Assembly: GCF_015244565.1 (NCBI RefSeq)
Contig: NZ_JABCQG010000009.1
Span: 1 to 64,000, forward strand
Direction: 5' to 3'
Origin: Gluconobacter vitians
GTDB taxonomy: Bacteria > Pseudomonadota > Alphaproteobacteria > Acetobacterales > Acetobacteraceae
DNA length: 64,000 bases
Shown here: in pieces, positions 1 through 8,799 of the stretch
Layout: each line of letters starts with the position of its first letter
How positions within the stretch are numbered: the stretch's first letter is position 1
Notes under the pieces: model-generated
The model's input: only the letters and a program-made list of their open reading frames with translations
Databases searched by the model: none
What the model was told of the DNA's origin: nothing
Translations under genes and position numbers: made by a program

Positions 1-10
1 CAGGTCGCCA

Positions 11-48
11 GACAAGCGTCTCGGGGGCATGCCCCCGAGACGCTTGTC
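11..48. repeat. perfect 38-bp palindrome
   Basis: Every base from 11 to 48 pairs with its mirror partner around the central AT at 29-30. As RNA it would form a very stable hairpin with a GC-rich core. No T-run follows on either strand, so it is not a textbook intrinsic terminator. It lies just upstream of a broken aldehyde dehydrogenase gene and could be the transcription stop of a gene left of the window or a trace of a rearrangement. Confidence 0.8.
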
Positions 49-93
49 ATCCCATCAACCCCAAACCATAAAAACCGGAAACTCTCTTTTTGA

Positions 94-459
94 GTGGTAA
101 CAAAAAGGGGGCATGTCAAACCCACCATCCTGACGGATGTCTCAAAGGACAATCCGGTCTTCTATCAGGAGATTTTCGGTCCTGTGGCGGTTGTGCACAA
201 GGTTGCATCCGAACAGGCGGCTATTGAGCTGGCCAATGACTCTCCTTACGGTCTTGGCGGAGCAGTGTTCTCGCGGGATATCGCCCGTGCAGAAAAGGTC
301 GCCGAACAGGTTGAGACCGGCATGGTTTTCATCAATACGGCCACCGCAGCTGCACCGGAACTGCCTTTCGGAGGCATCAAGAATTCCGGTTTCGGGAGAG
401 AGCTGTCTTTCCTCGGCATTGAGGAGTTTATCAACCGCAAGCTTGTCCGGGTTGGCTAG
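94..459 (+). pseudogene. aldehyde dehydrogenase, C-terminal remnant
   Basis: From about residue 8 the reading frame matches the end of the NAD(P)-dependent aldehyde dehydrogenase family: a KPTIL stretch, an EIFGPV motif, ANDSPYGL and the PFGGIKNSG segment near the C-terminus. Family members have about 480-500 residues; only about 115 homologous residues are present. The frame is closed by TGA at 91-93, and the bases before about 105 do not resemble the family. The NAD-binding domain and catalytic cysteine are therefore missing. The GTG at 94 has no convincing ribosome binding site. The best reading is a 5'-truncated pseudogene; a succinate-semialdehyde-type enzyme is possible but not provable. 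Confidence 0.75.
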
Positions 460-693
460 GATATATCGTCAGTTAATAGGCGATAATAGCGGTCCTGAAC
501 TTTCCGTCTGTCTGCCGCTCTTCTTGTTGAAAAGCACGAACAGCGGCAGATCATATTGGCTATTATTCCTGGAATTCACTGACGCTACGTTCCAGATCCT
601 GACCCGGGCCTGATGATCGAAAGGGCTGGAGAGATAGAGTTTTCTTTTGCCTGTCCTCTCCGATATTCTCCCTTTTTTTGGAGGGTTGGAAAC

Positions 694-1182
694 ATGGCTA
701 TTAAAGATCCAGTGGTGATCGAGCATCTGAATACGCAGCTCACGAACGAGCTGACGGCGATCAACCAGTACTTCCTTCATGCCCGCACGCTGAGGCACTG
801 GGGTGTCACGCATCTGGGGAAGAAGGAATATGACGAGTCCATCGAAGAGATGCGTCATGCGGACTGGCTGATCGAGCGCATCCTGTTTCTGGGTGGCTTG
901 CCGAATGTTCAGCGTCTGAACCCGATCCTGATCGGCCAGACTGTTCAGGAAATTCTGGAATGCGATCTGAAGCTTGAAGAGAAAGCCATCCAGGATCTGC
1001 GGGACGGAATCGCTTACTGTGAGAGCGTTCGGGATTATGTCTCGCGTGACCTTCTGCTGAAAATCCTCGTTAATGAAGAAGAGCATGAGGACTTCATCGA
1101 TCGCCAGTTCGACCTGATCAGACAGGTCGGGATTGAGCGTTATATCCAGAAGAATTCTGCTGCGGCTCCCGAACAGGAATAA
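694..1182 (+). CDS. bfr: bacterioferritin
   Basis: Haem-containing iron-storage protein of 162 residues, the usual family length, that oxidises Fe(II) and stores it as a ferric mineral in a 24-subunit shell. The ferroxidase ligands are visible at Glu19, Glu52 and His55, followed by an EEEHEDFID segment that carries the second Glu/His pair. Met53 is the expected axial haem ligand. The ATG at 694 is preceded by a good TTTGGAGG site. The gene faces the bacterioferritin-associated ferredoxin gene across a shared terminator, which fits joint control of iron storage and release. Identification is secure. Confidence 0.95.
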   Translation: MAIKDPVVIEHLNTQLTNELTAINQYFLHARTLRHWGVTHLGKKEYDESIEEMRHADWLIERILFLGGLPNVQRLNPILIGQTVQEILECDLKLEEKAIQDLRDGIAYCESVRDYVSRDLLLKILVNEEEHEDFIDRQFDLIRQVGIERYIQKNSAAAPEQE

Positions 1183-1197
1183 GGCAGCAGGGCTTGG

Positions 1198-1227
1198 AAC
1201 AACCCGGCATTGTCCGGGTTGTTTTTT
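1198..1227. terminator. intrinsic terminator between bfr and bfd
   Basis: A ten-base stem (AACAACCCGG paired with CCGGGTTGTT) encloses a six-base loop and is followed by a T-run on the plus strand. It sits 16 bp after the bfr stop and reaches the bfd stop, so it ends bfr transcription and may also serve the opposing gene. Confidence 0.85.
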
Positions 1228-1426
1228 ATGCGGCGTTAAGCTGCGCCTGTTCAGCCTGGGTTTTCTGAAGAGCCGAGCGCAGAAGACAGACGATGCCGGG
1301 CACGCAGTTGCCACACTTCGCCTTGCATTTTCTGGCTGAGTAGATTTCCGCTGGCCGGGAAGCTCCGTTGTGAATTGCGATTTCGATGTCCCGATGGGAC
1401 AGCGCATTGCATGAACAGACGATCAT
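1226..1426 (-). CDS. bfd: bacterioferritin-associated ferredoxin
   Basis: A 66-residue [2Fe-2S] protein of the Fer2_BFD family that delivers electrons to bacterioferritin to mobilise stored iron. The four cluster ligands are Cys4, Cys6, Cys38 and Cys41, the same spacing as in E. coli Bfd; an additional Cys34 is present. The gene converges on bfr with only the terminator between them. Such genes are normally induced by iron starvation through Fur, but I do not see a clear Fur box in the short upstream region. Confidence 0.93.
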   Translation of the reverse strand: MIVCSCNALSHRDIEIAIHNGASRPAEIYSARKCKAKCGNCVPGIVCLLRSALQKTQAEQAQLNAA

Positions 1427-1516
1427 GGAAAATCAGGCTTTCGTTCACAGGGACCGATGAATCGAGCCTAATTCAAATGCAAATGGTTCGCAAATGCATT
1501 TTTATGTTTTTGCGAA

Positions 1517-1981
1517 TCAGGCGGGATCCTGATTGATCCAGCGCTGGACGACGGGGCGGATTGCGAAATTGCTCTGGATGCGGACGACGCCGGGCAGGCG
1601 GGAAAGCTCTTCCTTGTGGATGCGCTCATAGTCGGCCAGATCGCGGGCGGCGACATGGAGAAGGTAATCGGCTTCTCCCGTCATGAGATAGCATTCACGG
1701 ACATCGGGACATTCGCGGATGCGGGCTTCGAAGCGACGGAGCGTTTCATCCGTCAGACGTTCGAGTGTGATCTGGACGATGACCGTTGTCAGTTTGTGGG
1801 CCGAGCGTTCGTCGATAACGGCACGATAGCCGCGGATGACGCCCTGTTCTTCCAGCAGCCGCACCCGCCGCAGACAGGCGGACGGGGACAGGCCGACGCG
1901 CTGTGCGAGGTCGGCATTGCTGAGGCGTCCGTCGTGCTGAAGGATGCGTAGAATGGATTCGGTGATGCGGTCGAAGATCAT
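1517..1981 (-). CDS. Lrp/AsnC-family transcriptional regulator
   Basis: A 154-residue one-domain-plus-sensor regulator. Residues 1-60 form an AsnC-type winged helix-turn-helix (LSNADLAQRVGLSPSACLRR), and residues 65-150 form the ligand-binding RAM domain. It is transcribed divergently from alanine racemase, with about 115 bp between the starts and a palindrome in the gap. That is the arrangement of DadR-like regulators that respond to alanine and control racemase genes, so control of the neighbouring alr is a reasonable inference. Length and domain order are normal. Confidence 0.9.
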   Translation of the reverse strand: MIFDRITESILRILQHDGRLSNADLAQRVGLSPSACLRRVRLLEEQGVIRGYRAVIDERSAHKLTTVIVQITLERLTDETLRRFEARIRECPDVRECYLMTGEADYLLHVAARDLADYERIHKEELSRLPGVVRIQSNFAIRPVVQRWINQDPA

Positions 1982-2033
1982 GTTGGAATTATCGGTCTAT
2001 TTTCGCAGAATCGGTCATAGTTTTTTTGTTAAT

Positions 2034-2045
2034 CAGAATATTCTG
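2034..2045. promoter_or_regulatory. palindrome in asnC-alr divergent promoter
   Basis: CAGAATATTCTG is a perfect 12-bp palindrome, with further partial symmetry (AATCA before, TGATT just after). It lies in the AT-rich stretch between the divergent regulator and alr, the expected place for an Lrp/AsnC-type binding site. Confidence 0.45.
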
Positions 2046-2095
2046 TGATTATCCGGCAGGATATTCTAACGGGGAAGGGGATAGTCTCATCTTTC

Positions 2096-3235
2096 ATGAT
2101 GAGCGCATGTCCTGATCCTCTGTGGCCTTCTTCCCGTGCCGGAGCCCGCCTTACGGTGGATCTGGACGCGATTGCTTCAAACTACCGGTATCTTCAGAAC
2201 TGCGTGGGTAACGCGTCCTGTGCTGCTGTCGTCAAGGCAGATGCCTATGGACTCGGCATCGCGCGTGTTGCGCCGGTGCTTGAGCGTGCCGGCGCAAAAG
2301 ATTTTTTCGTTGCGCATGTTGATGAAGGCATCAGGCTGCGCTCGGTCGTGTCAAAGGATGCGCGGATTACGGTGTTGCATGGTCCGCGGCCGAATGCGGC
2401 CGGTGCCTGTGCGTATTATGGGCTGCGGCCGGTTCTGAACAGTATTGAGCAGATTGCGGTCTGGCGTGATGCTGCGGGGCAGGCGCGAGCTCCGCTGGAG
2501 GCGGCTCTTCAGGTTGATAGCGGGATGTCCCGGTTCGGTCTTTCGCAGGCGGATCTTGAAGCTTTGCGAGAAGATGAAGGGCTTATGGACGGGCTGGATG
2601 TCAGTCTGGTCATGAGCCATCTCGCCTGTGCCGATACGCCCGACCATCCTGCCAATCCGTCGCAGAAAGCCCGGTTGCTTGAGATGTCTGCACAGTTGCC
2701 AGCTGCGCCGCTGAGCCTGTCGGCGTCCTCGGGGATTTTTCTGGGGCCAGATTATCATCTGGACATGGTGCGGCCGGGCGCTGCGCTTTACGGACTTGCT
2801 CCGAACCAGAACGGACCCAATCCGCTGGCACCGGTTGTCCGGCTTCAGGCTCATATTCTACAGATCCGTGATCTTCTGCCGGGTGAGGGGGTCGGGTACG
2901 GGCTGACCTACCGGCCGACGATGCCGCGTCGGATTGCGACTGTGGCTGTGGGCTATGCGGATGGATTTTCCCGGCATGGAGCCGGGCAGGGCTGTGCGTG
3001 GTTTGAGGATTTCTGTCTGCCGCTTCTCGGGCGTGTTTCGATGGATTCCCTGATTGTGGATATTTCAGATGTGCCGGATGGAAAACTTGGTCCCGACATG
3101 ATGGTCGATCTGATTGGACCCAGGCGTAGCGTGGATGATGTCGCGGCAGCGGCAGGGACGATCGGATATGAGGTCCTGACGTCGCTGGGGCACCGTTTTC
3201 ATCGGGAATATGTTGGAAATGGGGAGATGCCCTGA
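2096..3235 (+). CDS. alr: alanine racemase
   Basis: PLP-dependent enzyme interconverting L- and D-alanine, supplying D-alanine for peptidoglycan or starting alanine catabolism. Lys47 in AVVKADAYGLG is the PLP lysine, and Tyr268 in GVGYGLTYR is the second catalytic base. With the ATG at 2096 the protein has 379 residues, normal for the family; a GTG at 2045 would add 17 residues with no family resemblance. A GGGGAAGGGG stretch lies about 15 bp before 2096, and a second ATG follows at 2099. The divergent AsnC-type gene suggests alanine-responsive control. Confidence 0.94.
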   Translation: MMSACPDPLWPSSRAGARLTVDLDAIASNYRYLQNCVGNASCAAVVKADAYGLGIARVAPVLERAGAKDFFVAHVDEGIRLRSVVSKDARITVLHGPRPNAAGACAYYGLRPVLNSIEQIAVWRDAAGQARAPLEAALQVDSGMSRFGLSQADLEALREDEGLMDGLDVSLVMSHLACADTPDHPANPSQKARLLEMSAQLPAAPLSLSASSGIFLGPDYHLDMVRPGAALYGLAPNQNGPNPLAPVVRLQAHILQIRDLLPGEGVGYGLTYRPTMPRRIATVAVGYADGFSRHGAGQGCAWFEDFCLPLLGRVSMDSLIVDISDVPDGKLGPDMMVDLIGPRRSVDDVAAAAGTIGYEVLTSLGHRFHREYVGNGEMP

Positions 3236-3332
3236 AAGGGCGATTGACATTCCAGCATGGAAAACAAGATAGACGAACTGAAATCGGGCTATGTCATGAT
3301 GATGTTGTCTGTCGCAGAAAATCGGAATTTTC

Positions 3333-3779
3333 ATGTATCTCCGTCGTGATAGAGCTTTGACCGCCATATCCATCATGCTGGATGTCGCCTTTCATGCAGG
3401 CCGGTCCGGAGTTGTGAGCGGTGCGGATATTGCCCGGCGGGGTGATATGCTCCGTCGCGGAATTGAGCCGGTGCTGCAGGCACTGTCCCGGGCTGGACTG
3501 CTGTCGAGTGTGCGTGGCCCGAAGGGGGGATATCGTCTGGGGCGGCCGCCGCGGACCATCACACTGAATGAGATCGTCCGGACTGTGACGGAAGATCCGG
3601 AAATGCCCGAAGAAGGCACGAATCTTCTGCGGACCAAGGTGCTGGAGCCGTTCTGGCAGTCGGTGGACCAGGAAGTTTCGGAAAAGATGGCGTCGGTCAC
3701 GCTGGAGCACCTGCTTCAGAATGCGGAAGTGGCCGGGATGCAGCGTCCAAGCCGGGCACCGATTTCTTTCTCTATATAA
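3333..3779 (+). CDS. Rrf2-family regulator lacking Fe-S cysteines
   Basis: A 148-residue protein with the Rrf2/IscR winged helix in residues 1-75, including the family signature GPKGGYRLGRPP and the following dimerisation helix. IscR and related sensors use a three-cysteine cluster site near residues 90-105; this protein contains no cysteine at all, so it cannot bind a cluster that way. It lies directly upstream of the sulfite-reductase operon in the same direction. A CymR-like role controlling sulfur assimilation through a protein or metabolite signal is inference. The start is supported by the conserved MYLRRDRAL opening. Confidence 0.85.
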   Translation: MYLRRDRALTAISIMLDVAFHAGRSGVVSGADIARRGDMLRRGIEPVLQALSRAGLLSSVRGPKGGYRLGRPPRTITLNEIVRTVTEDPEMPEEGTNLLRTKVLEPFWQSVDQEVSEKMASVTLEHLLQNAEVAGMQRPSRAPISFSI

Positions 3780-3801
3780 CCAATAAAAAAAGTATTTTGT
3801 A

Positions 3802-3821
3802 AAAACCACGAAATGGGTTTT
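3802..3821. promoter_or_regulatory. inverted repeat upstream of sulfite-reductase operon
   Basis: AAAACC and GGTTTT arms separated by eight bases lie in the AT-rich stretch just after the Rrf2 gene and about 165 bp before the operon. This is a candidate operator for the neighbouring regulator, on position and symmetry only. Confidence 0.25.
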
Positions 3822-3985
3822 AGAGGACTGGTTATCTTACCATGATGGATCAATGTTATCCGTTGTGGTGAGTTCCTTGTCTCTGAAATGTTTGCGGCCT
3901 TCTGTTCAGGTGCGGAGACGGGGACAGATTCATGATGGGTCCAGCCGCAGGGTGAGATCGGGATTCATCAGGAAGGTGAGCGCTG

Positions 3986-4303
3986 ATGAAACGTCCTGTC
4001 CGACTTGAACCTGGCCAGAAGCTGGTTCTGACCGCCAACCGCCTGCTGGATGGTCGTACCGTCTGGTGGTGTGCGGACGGGACGTGGGATCTTCATATTG
4101 GACGTGCGGCCCTTCTGGATGCGGATGAGGCGGAAGCAGTGCTCGCGCGCGTGGTGGCAGAGGCCCAACGTGATGGGGTGGTGGGTGTCTATGATACGGC
4201 GGTGCAGGCTGCTGTTCCGCCGGAGCCCGTCACGGTTCGTGAAAAGATCCGGGCACATGGCCCGACAGTTCATCCCGAATTTGCAGTGGAGACCGAACAG
4301 TGA
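3986..4303 (+). CDS. DUF2849 protein
   Basis: A 105-residue protein of the DUF2849 family, found in alpha-Proteobacteria almost always directly before cysI. No catalytic motif is apparent; the sequence has a short beta-rich N-terminal part (LTANRLLDGRTVWW) and a charged helical middle. It begins after an AGGAAGGTGAG ribosome binding site and its stop overlaps the start of the reductase gene (GTGA), so translation is coupled. A helper role for the sulfite reductase, such as assembly or electron supply, is suggested only by context. Confidence 0.85.
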   Translation: MKRPVRLEPGQKLVLTANRLLDGRTVWWCADGTWDLHIGRAALLDADEAEAVLARVVAEAQRDGVVGVYDTAVQAAVPPEPVTVREKIRAHGPTVHPEFAVETEQ

Positions 4304-5973
4304 GCATTCCTGTCGGCCATTACCAGTATGACCGGATTGACCGGGATTTCCTTCAGGCGCGGATTGCCGAGTTTGAGGGGCAGGTGCAGCGTCGTCTGGA
4401 CGGGACGCTGAGCGAGGATGAGTTCAAGCCGCTTCGGCTGATGAACGGGCTCTATTTGCAGCTCCACGCCTATATGCTTCGGGTTGCCATTCCTTATGGG
4501 ATTCTGGATAGCCGGCAACTGCGCAAGCTGGGCGAGATTGCCCGGCGGTATGACCGCGATTACGGTCATTTCACGACGCGGCAGAACATCCAGTTCAACT
4601 GGATCAGGCTTGAGGATACGCCGGCCATTCTGCGTGAGCTGGCTGAGGTGGACATGCATGCCATCCAGACCAGCGGGAACTGCATCCGTAACGTGACGGC
4701 GGATGAGTATGCGGGCGCTGCGGCGGATGAACTGGTGGACCCTCGGGTTCATGCGGAGATCCTGCGTCAGTGGTCCACGCTGCATCCCGAGTTCACGTTC
4801 CTGCCGCGCAAGTTCAAGATTGCGATTTCGGGCAGTCCGAATGATCGGGTGGCGGCGCGCTTCCATGATATCGGGATTCTGGCCCGTCCGGGTGAGGATG
4901 GGGCGCCAGTGTTCCGGATTTTCGTGGGTGGTGGTCTGGGGCGGACCCCGGTCATCGGTCAGGAGCTGTTTGACAGTGTGCGGGAAGAGCATCTTCTGGC
5001 GACGCTGGAGGCCATCCTGCGCGTCTATAATGCGCATGGACGGCGGGACAATATCTACAAGGCGCGGATCAAGATCCTGGTGCAGGCCATCGGGGTTGAG
5101 GCCTATCGCGAGGCTGTCGAGGCGGAGCTCGCCCAGATGGATCTGGAGCGGTATCGGCTGACGCCGGAGGCGGTTGCGGCGATCCAGTCGCGGTTTGCCG
5201 TGCCACAGCTTGAGGCTCCGGCTGATGCGGATGCTGTTCTGGCGCAGCAGCGGCGGGATGATCCGCTTTTTGACCGCTGGGTGCGGAGTAACACGCATGT
5301 CCACCGCGATCCGGGGCATATCATTGCCACCATTTCGCTGAAGCCGGCGGGTGGCATTCCGGGGGATGCGACATCGGCCCAGATTGCGCGGCTGGCGGAT
5401 CTGGCGGATGCGTATTCGTTCGGGGAAATCCGGATCACGCATTTGCAGAATGTGGTTCTGGGGCATGTGCGCAAGGACCGGCTGCGGGATCTGTGGATGG
5501 GGCTGGCGGAAGTCGGACTGGCGGAAGCGAATATCGGTCTGATTGGCGATATCGTGGCGTGCCCGGGGCTGGATTACTGTGCGCTGGCGAATGCGCGGTC
5601 CATTCCGATTGCGCAGAAGCTGGGGGCCCGGTTTGCGGATACGGCGCTTCAGGCCGAAATCGGGGCGCTGCGGATCAATATCTCGGGCTGCATCAATGCC
5701 TGTGGGCATCATCATGCCGGGCATATCGGGCTTCTGGGTGTGGACAAGCGCGGGGAAGAATTCTTCCAGCTGACGGTTGGTGGCCGGGCCGAGAATGGCG
5801 CGGCGATCGGGACGATTCTGGGGGCGGCTCTGCCGGAAGACGAGACCGTGGATGCGATTGCGCGGCTTGTGGACTGCTATCTCGGGCGCCGGGAGAGCGG
5901 GGAGACGTTCCTCGATACGCTGACGCGTCTGGGGCATGAGCCTTTCAGGGAGGCGGCATATGAAACTGTTTGA
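4300..5973 (+). CDS. cysI: assimilatory sulfite (nitrite/sulfite) reductase haemoprotein
   Basis: Six-electron reduction of sulfite to sulfide for cysteine synthesis, using sirohaem and a [4Fe-4S] cluster. The protein has 557 residues with the duplicated ferredoxin-like and catalytic domains of the family. The cluster ligands are visible as Cys421-X5-Cys427 and Cys464-X3-Cys468 (CPGLDYC and CINAC), the latter being the sirohaem-bridging site. The GTG start at 4300 overlaps the previous stop, and the gene runs 14 bp into the next. No flavoprotein CysJ is adjacent, so a ferredoxin-type electron donor is likely. Nitrite reduction is possible for the family, but the DUF934 partner favours sulfite. 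Confidence 0.92.
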   Translation: MSIPVGHYQYDRIDRDFLQARIAEFEGQVQRRLDGTLSEDEFKPLRLMNGLYLQLHAYMLRVAIPYGILDSRQLRKLGEIARRYDRDYGHFTTRQNIQFNWIRLEDTPAILRELAEVDMHAIQTSGNCIRNVTADEYAGAAADELVDPRVHAEILRQWSTLHPEFTFLPRKFKIAISGSPNDRVAARFHDIGILARPGEDGAPVFRIFVGGGLGRTPVIGQELFDSVREEHLLATLEAILRVYNAHGRRDNIYKARIKILVQAIGVEAYREAVEAELAQMDLERYRLTPEAVAAIQSRFAVPQLEAPADADAVLAQQRRDDPLFDRWVRSNTHVHRDPGHIIATISLKPAGGIPGDATSAQIARLADLADAYSFGEIRITHLQNVVLGHVRKDRLRDLWMGLAEVGLAEANIGLIGDIVACPGLDYCALANARSIPIAQKLGARFADTALQAEIGALRINISGCINACGHHHAGHIGLLGVDKRGEEFFQLTVGGRAENGAAIGTILGAALPEDETVDAIARLVDCYLGRRESGETFLDTLTRLGHEPFREAAYETV

Positions 5974-6406
5974 ACTCGGCGAGCGGACGGCACAGGTTCA
6001 TGATGTGCTGGTGACGGTTGCGGAACTGGCGGAGCGGGATGATGCGCGGGCGGTTCTGCTGGAGAGTGCGGATGATCCGGCGCTTCTGAAACCTTATCTG
6101 AACCGGCTGGAGCTTGTGGTGCTGCGGTTCCCGATTTTCCGGGACGGGCGTGGGTTCACGCAGGCCCGGGAGCTTCGGGAATATCTGCGGTTTTCGGGCG
6201 AGATCCGGGCGGAAGGACATATTCTGCCGGATCAGGCGGCGTTTCTGCGTCGCTGCGGGGTAGACAGTGTCGTTCTGCCGAAGGACGGCAATGGTGACCC
6301 GGCTTTGTGGGAAAAGCAGCTCCGGCAGTTTCCGGTGGCGTATCAGCGCTCGGTTCTGCCGGAGCGGTCCGTGGGGCCGGGGCTTCGGGTGGAAGAGGCG
6401 TCCTAG
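5960..6406 (+). CDS. DUF934 protein of the sulfite-reductase operon
   Basis: A 148-residue DUF934 protein, typically encoded between cysI and cysH in Proteobacteria. The family core is visible in FPIFRDGRGFTQARELRE and the later LRRCGVDSVVLP. The ATG at 5960 follows GGGAGGCGG and lies inside the 3' end of cysI, giving a 14-bp overlap. The usual third member, cysH, is not here; the next gene is corA on the other strand. The stop codons of this gene and corA share the palindrome CTAG at 6403-6406. Molecular function is unknown. Confidence 0.85.
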   Translation: MKLFELGERTAQVHDVLVTVAELAERDDARAVLLESADDPALLKPYLNRLELVVLRFPIFRDGRGFTQARELREYLRFSGEIRAEGHILPDQAAFLRRCGVDSVVLPKDGNGDPALWEKQLRQFPVAYQRSVLPERSVGPGLRVEEAS

Positions 6407-7380
6407 CGGGCGCCGAACCAGCCGCGGCGCCAGAACCAGAAGAGGGGCAGGACGACCGAAAGGACCATGAGGGTCAGGCCGTAGGGGTAGCCGTATTTCC
6501 ATGACAGTTCGGGCATGTTGTGGAAGTTCATGCCATAGATGCCGGCAATCAGGGTCGGCAGGATGCCGATCGCGCTGACCACGGTCAGGACCTTCATGCC
6601 GTCATTCTGTTCGATGCTGATGAAGCCGAGTGTGGCGTCCAGCAGGAACTGGACCTTGTTGACGGTCTGGGTATCGAAGTCGTTGAGGGAGGCGATGTCG
6701 CGTCCTGCGACCTTGATGCGGGTTCTTAGGGCCTGGGGATCCTTTTCGGTCCTGTCGCCGATATAGATCAGGATCCGGTCCAGGCCGAGCAGGCTGTCGC
6801 GGGTCATGGAGGCAAGGTCGCCGCCATGGCCGAGGCGTCGCAGGGTTTCACGCAGCATCTCACCGGCCCGGGCCGGGTCACGGGGGCGGTCGGTGTTGAA
6901 GACCCGTTTGGAGATGGCGTCCAGGTCGCGGCCCAGGCCTTCCAGGATATCTGCCAAACGGTTGATGACTTCCTCGATGATCTCGACGAGGATTTCGTTG
7001 GCGGAGGGCTCGCCTTTGGCGGGATCACGTTCGGCCTGACGGCGACCGACGATGTCGAAGCCATAATAGTCGGCATAACGGACGGTGATGAGGCGTCTGT
7101 CGGTCAGGACGAAGCCGATCGGCAGGGAAAATGCTGTGTCTTCCGCGCGTCTGACGAGGGGGGTTGAAAGATAGAGAACCCCACTTTCTTCGTGGTGGCG
7201 GGAGGAGCTTTCGATTTCCTCAAGTTCTTCCCGGCGCGGGATATGGGTGCCAAGGGCCTTTTCAGCACGGTCGATTTCGTCCGTGGTCGGATTGATGAGA
7301 TCGAGCCAGACCGCTTTGGAAATATCGATATCCGGTCCGATTTCCCGGGCCGGAACGCCAGCGGGGCGCACGAGGAACAT
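6403..7380 (-). CDS. corA: CorA-family magnesium/cobalt transporter
   Basis: Pentameric inner-membrane channel for Mg2+ (also Co2+/Ni2+). The 325 residues comprise a long soluble N-terminal domain and two C-terminal membrane helices. The signature GMN motif at residues 283-285 ends the first helix (IYGMNFHNMPE), and a short loop leads to the second (LTLMVLSVVLPLFWFW). The length is typical. It is a single gene, convergent with the sulfur operon and divergent from trpB with about 180 bp between them. Confidence 0.93.
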   Translation of the reverse strand: MFLVRPAGVPAREIGPDIDISKAVWLDLINPTTDEIDRAEKALGTHIPRREELEEIESSSRHHEESGVLYLSTPLVRRAEDTAFSLPIGFVLTDRRLITVRYADYYGFDIVGRRQAERDPAKGEPSANEILVEIIEEVINRLADILEGLGRDLDAISKRVFNTDRPRDPARAGEMLRETLRRLGHGGDLASMTRDSLLGLDRILIYIGDRTEKDPQALRTRIKVAGRDIASLNDFDTQTVNKVQFLLDATLGFISIEQNDGMKVLTVVSAIGILPTLIAGIYGMNFHNMPELSWKYGYPYGLTLMVLSVVLPLFWFWRRGWFGAR

Positions 7381-7560
7381 CAGGCAGATCCTTGGGACAA
7401 ATGAAATGGCTGTGAGGCTCTCTCATGTCCTGCCTGCCGCGGGATCGCAAGGTCCTGTCCCGGAATTGTTTCAGGAGGCGTCGGAAATCAGAGAGGTGGA
7501 TGGACGGCGGGGGCTGCCCTTGGTATCGCATTGGGGCCCTGAAGTGGAACCGAGTGCGGT

Positions 7561-8799
7561 ATGACGAACACATCTTCCCCCCTGTCATCTCCTTTGGCCA
7601 ACTCCCTCCGTTCCGGTCCGGATGACCGGGGGCGGTTCGGGATTTTCGGTGGCCGCTTCGTCGCGGAAACGCTGATGCCGCTGCTGCTGGAGCTGGATGA
7701 GGCCTATCGCGCCGCGCAGGCCGATCCGGAATTCCGCAGGGAGCTGGACTATTACCTGAAGGATTATGTCGGCCGTCCCAGTCCGCTGTGGTTTGCTCAG
7801 CATCTGACGGAAGAGCTTGGCGGGGCGAAGGTCTACTTCAAGCGTGAAGAGCTGAACCATACCGGTTCACACAAGCTTAACAATGTCATGGGCCAGATTC
7901 TCGTGGCCCGGCGGATGGGCAAGACGCGGATTGTTGCGGAGACCGGCGCGGGGCAGCACGGTGTGGCGACGGCGACGGTCTGTGCGCTTTTCGGGCTGAA
8001 ATGCACGATCTACATGGGCGCGACCGACGTTGAGCGGCAGAAGCCCAATGTGTTCCGCATGCATCTTCTGGGCGCGGAAGTGAAGCCGGTGACGGCCGGG
8101 GCGGGGACGCTCAAGGATGCGATGAACGAGGCGATGCGTGACTGGGTGGCCAATGTCGCCGACACGTATTTCCTCGTTGGTACGGTCGCAGGACCGCATC
8201 CGTATCCGGAGATGGTGCGTGATTTCCAGTCCGTGATCGGGGTTGAGGTCAAAGAGCAGATGACCCAGGCCGAGGGACGTCTGCCGGATGTGATCGTGGC
8301 GGCGATTGGTGGCGGGTCGAATGCGATGGGGATTTTCCATCCGTTCCTCGATGATGCGGACGTCAGGCTGATTGGTGTCGAGGCGGCGGGGCATGGGCTG
8401 GATACCGGGAAGACGGCGGCGTCCATTTCCCGTGGTCGGCCGGGTGTGCTCCATGGCAACCGGACGTATCTGCTTCAGGACAGGCACGGGCAGATCGAGG
8501 AAGCGCATTCGATCAGCGCTGGGCTGGATTATCCGGGGATCGGGCCGGAGCATTCCTGGCTGAATGATATCGGCCGGGCCGAATATGTTGGTGTGACGGA
8601 TGAGGAGGCGCTTGAGGCGTTCCAGGTCTGCACGCGGACTGAGGGCATTATCCCGGCGCTCGAATGTGCGCATGGGTTGGCGCATGTCATGAAGATCGCG
8701 CCCACGATGGCGAAGGACCAGATCATCGTCCTGAATGTCTCCGGGCGTGGGGACAAGGACATCTTTACTGTGGCGCATCATCTGGGAGTGAAGCTGTGA
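7561..8799 (+). CDS. trpB: tryptophan synthase beta subunit
   Basis: PLP enzyme joining indole and serine to make tryptophan, acting in a complex with TrpA. The protein has 412 residues; Lys105 in HTGSHKLNN is the PLP lysine, and a GGGSNAMG loop binds the phosphate. The first 20 residues are a variable extension. TGA at 8797-8799 overlaps the GTG start of trpA, so the two are translationally coupled. No trpF is present upstream, which differs from the common alpha-proteobacterial trpF-B-A order. Confidence 0.96.
   Translation: MTNTSSPLSSPLANSLRSGPDDRGRFGIFGGRFVAETLMPLLLELDEAYRAAQADPEFRRELDYYLKDYVGRPSPLWFAQHLTEELGGAKVYFKREELNHTGSHKLNNVMGQILVARRMGKTRIVAETGAGQHGVATATVCALFGLKCTIYMGATDVERQKPNVFRMHLLGAEVKPVTAGAGTLKDAMNEAMRDWVANVADTYFLVGTVAGPHPYPEMVRDFQSVIGVEVKEQMTQAEGRLPDVIVAAIGGGSNAMGIFHPFLDDADVRLIGVEAAGHGLDTGKTAASISRGRPGVLHGNRTYLLQDRHGQIEEAHSISAGLDYPGIGPEHSWLNDIGRAEYVGVTDEEALEAFQVCTRTEGIIPALECAHGLAHVMKIAPTMAKDQIIVLNVSGRGDKDIFTVAHHLGVKL

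Noticed and set aside
1-110. Insertion-sequence end next to the truncated aldehyde dehydrogenase
   Set aside because: No terminal inverted repeat, target duplication or transposase fragment can be shown in the visible bases.
469-1407. 312-codon open frame antisense to bacterioferritin
   Set aside because: It runs across two real genes and a terminator and has no recognisable domain.
4270-5937. 555-codon open frame antisense to cysI
   Set aside because: It mirrors the GC-rich codon pattern of cysI, and its translation is Arg/Pro/Gln-rich with no domain; cysI has all cluster ligands.
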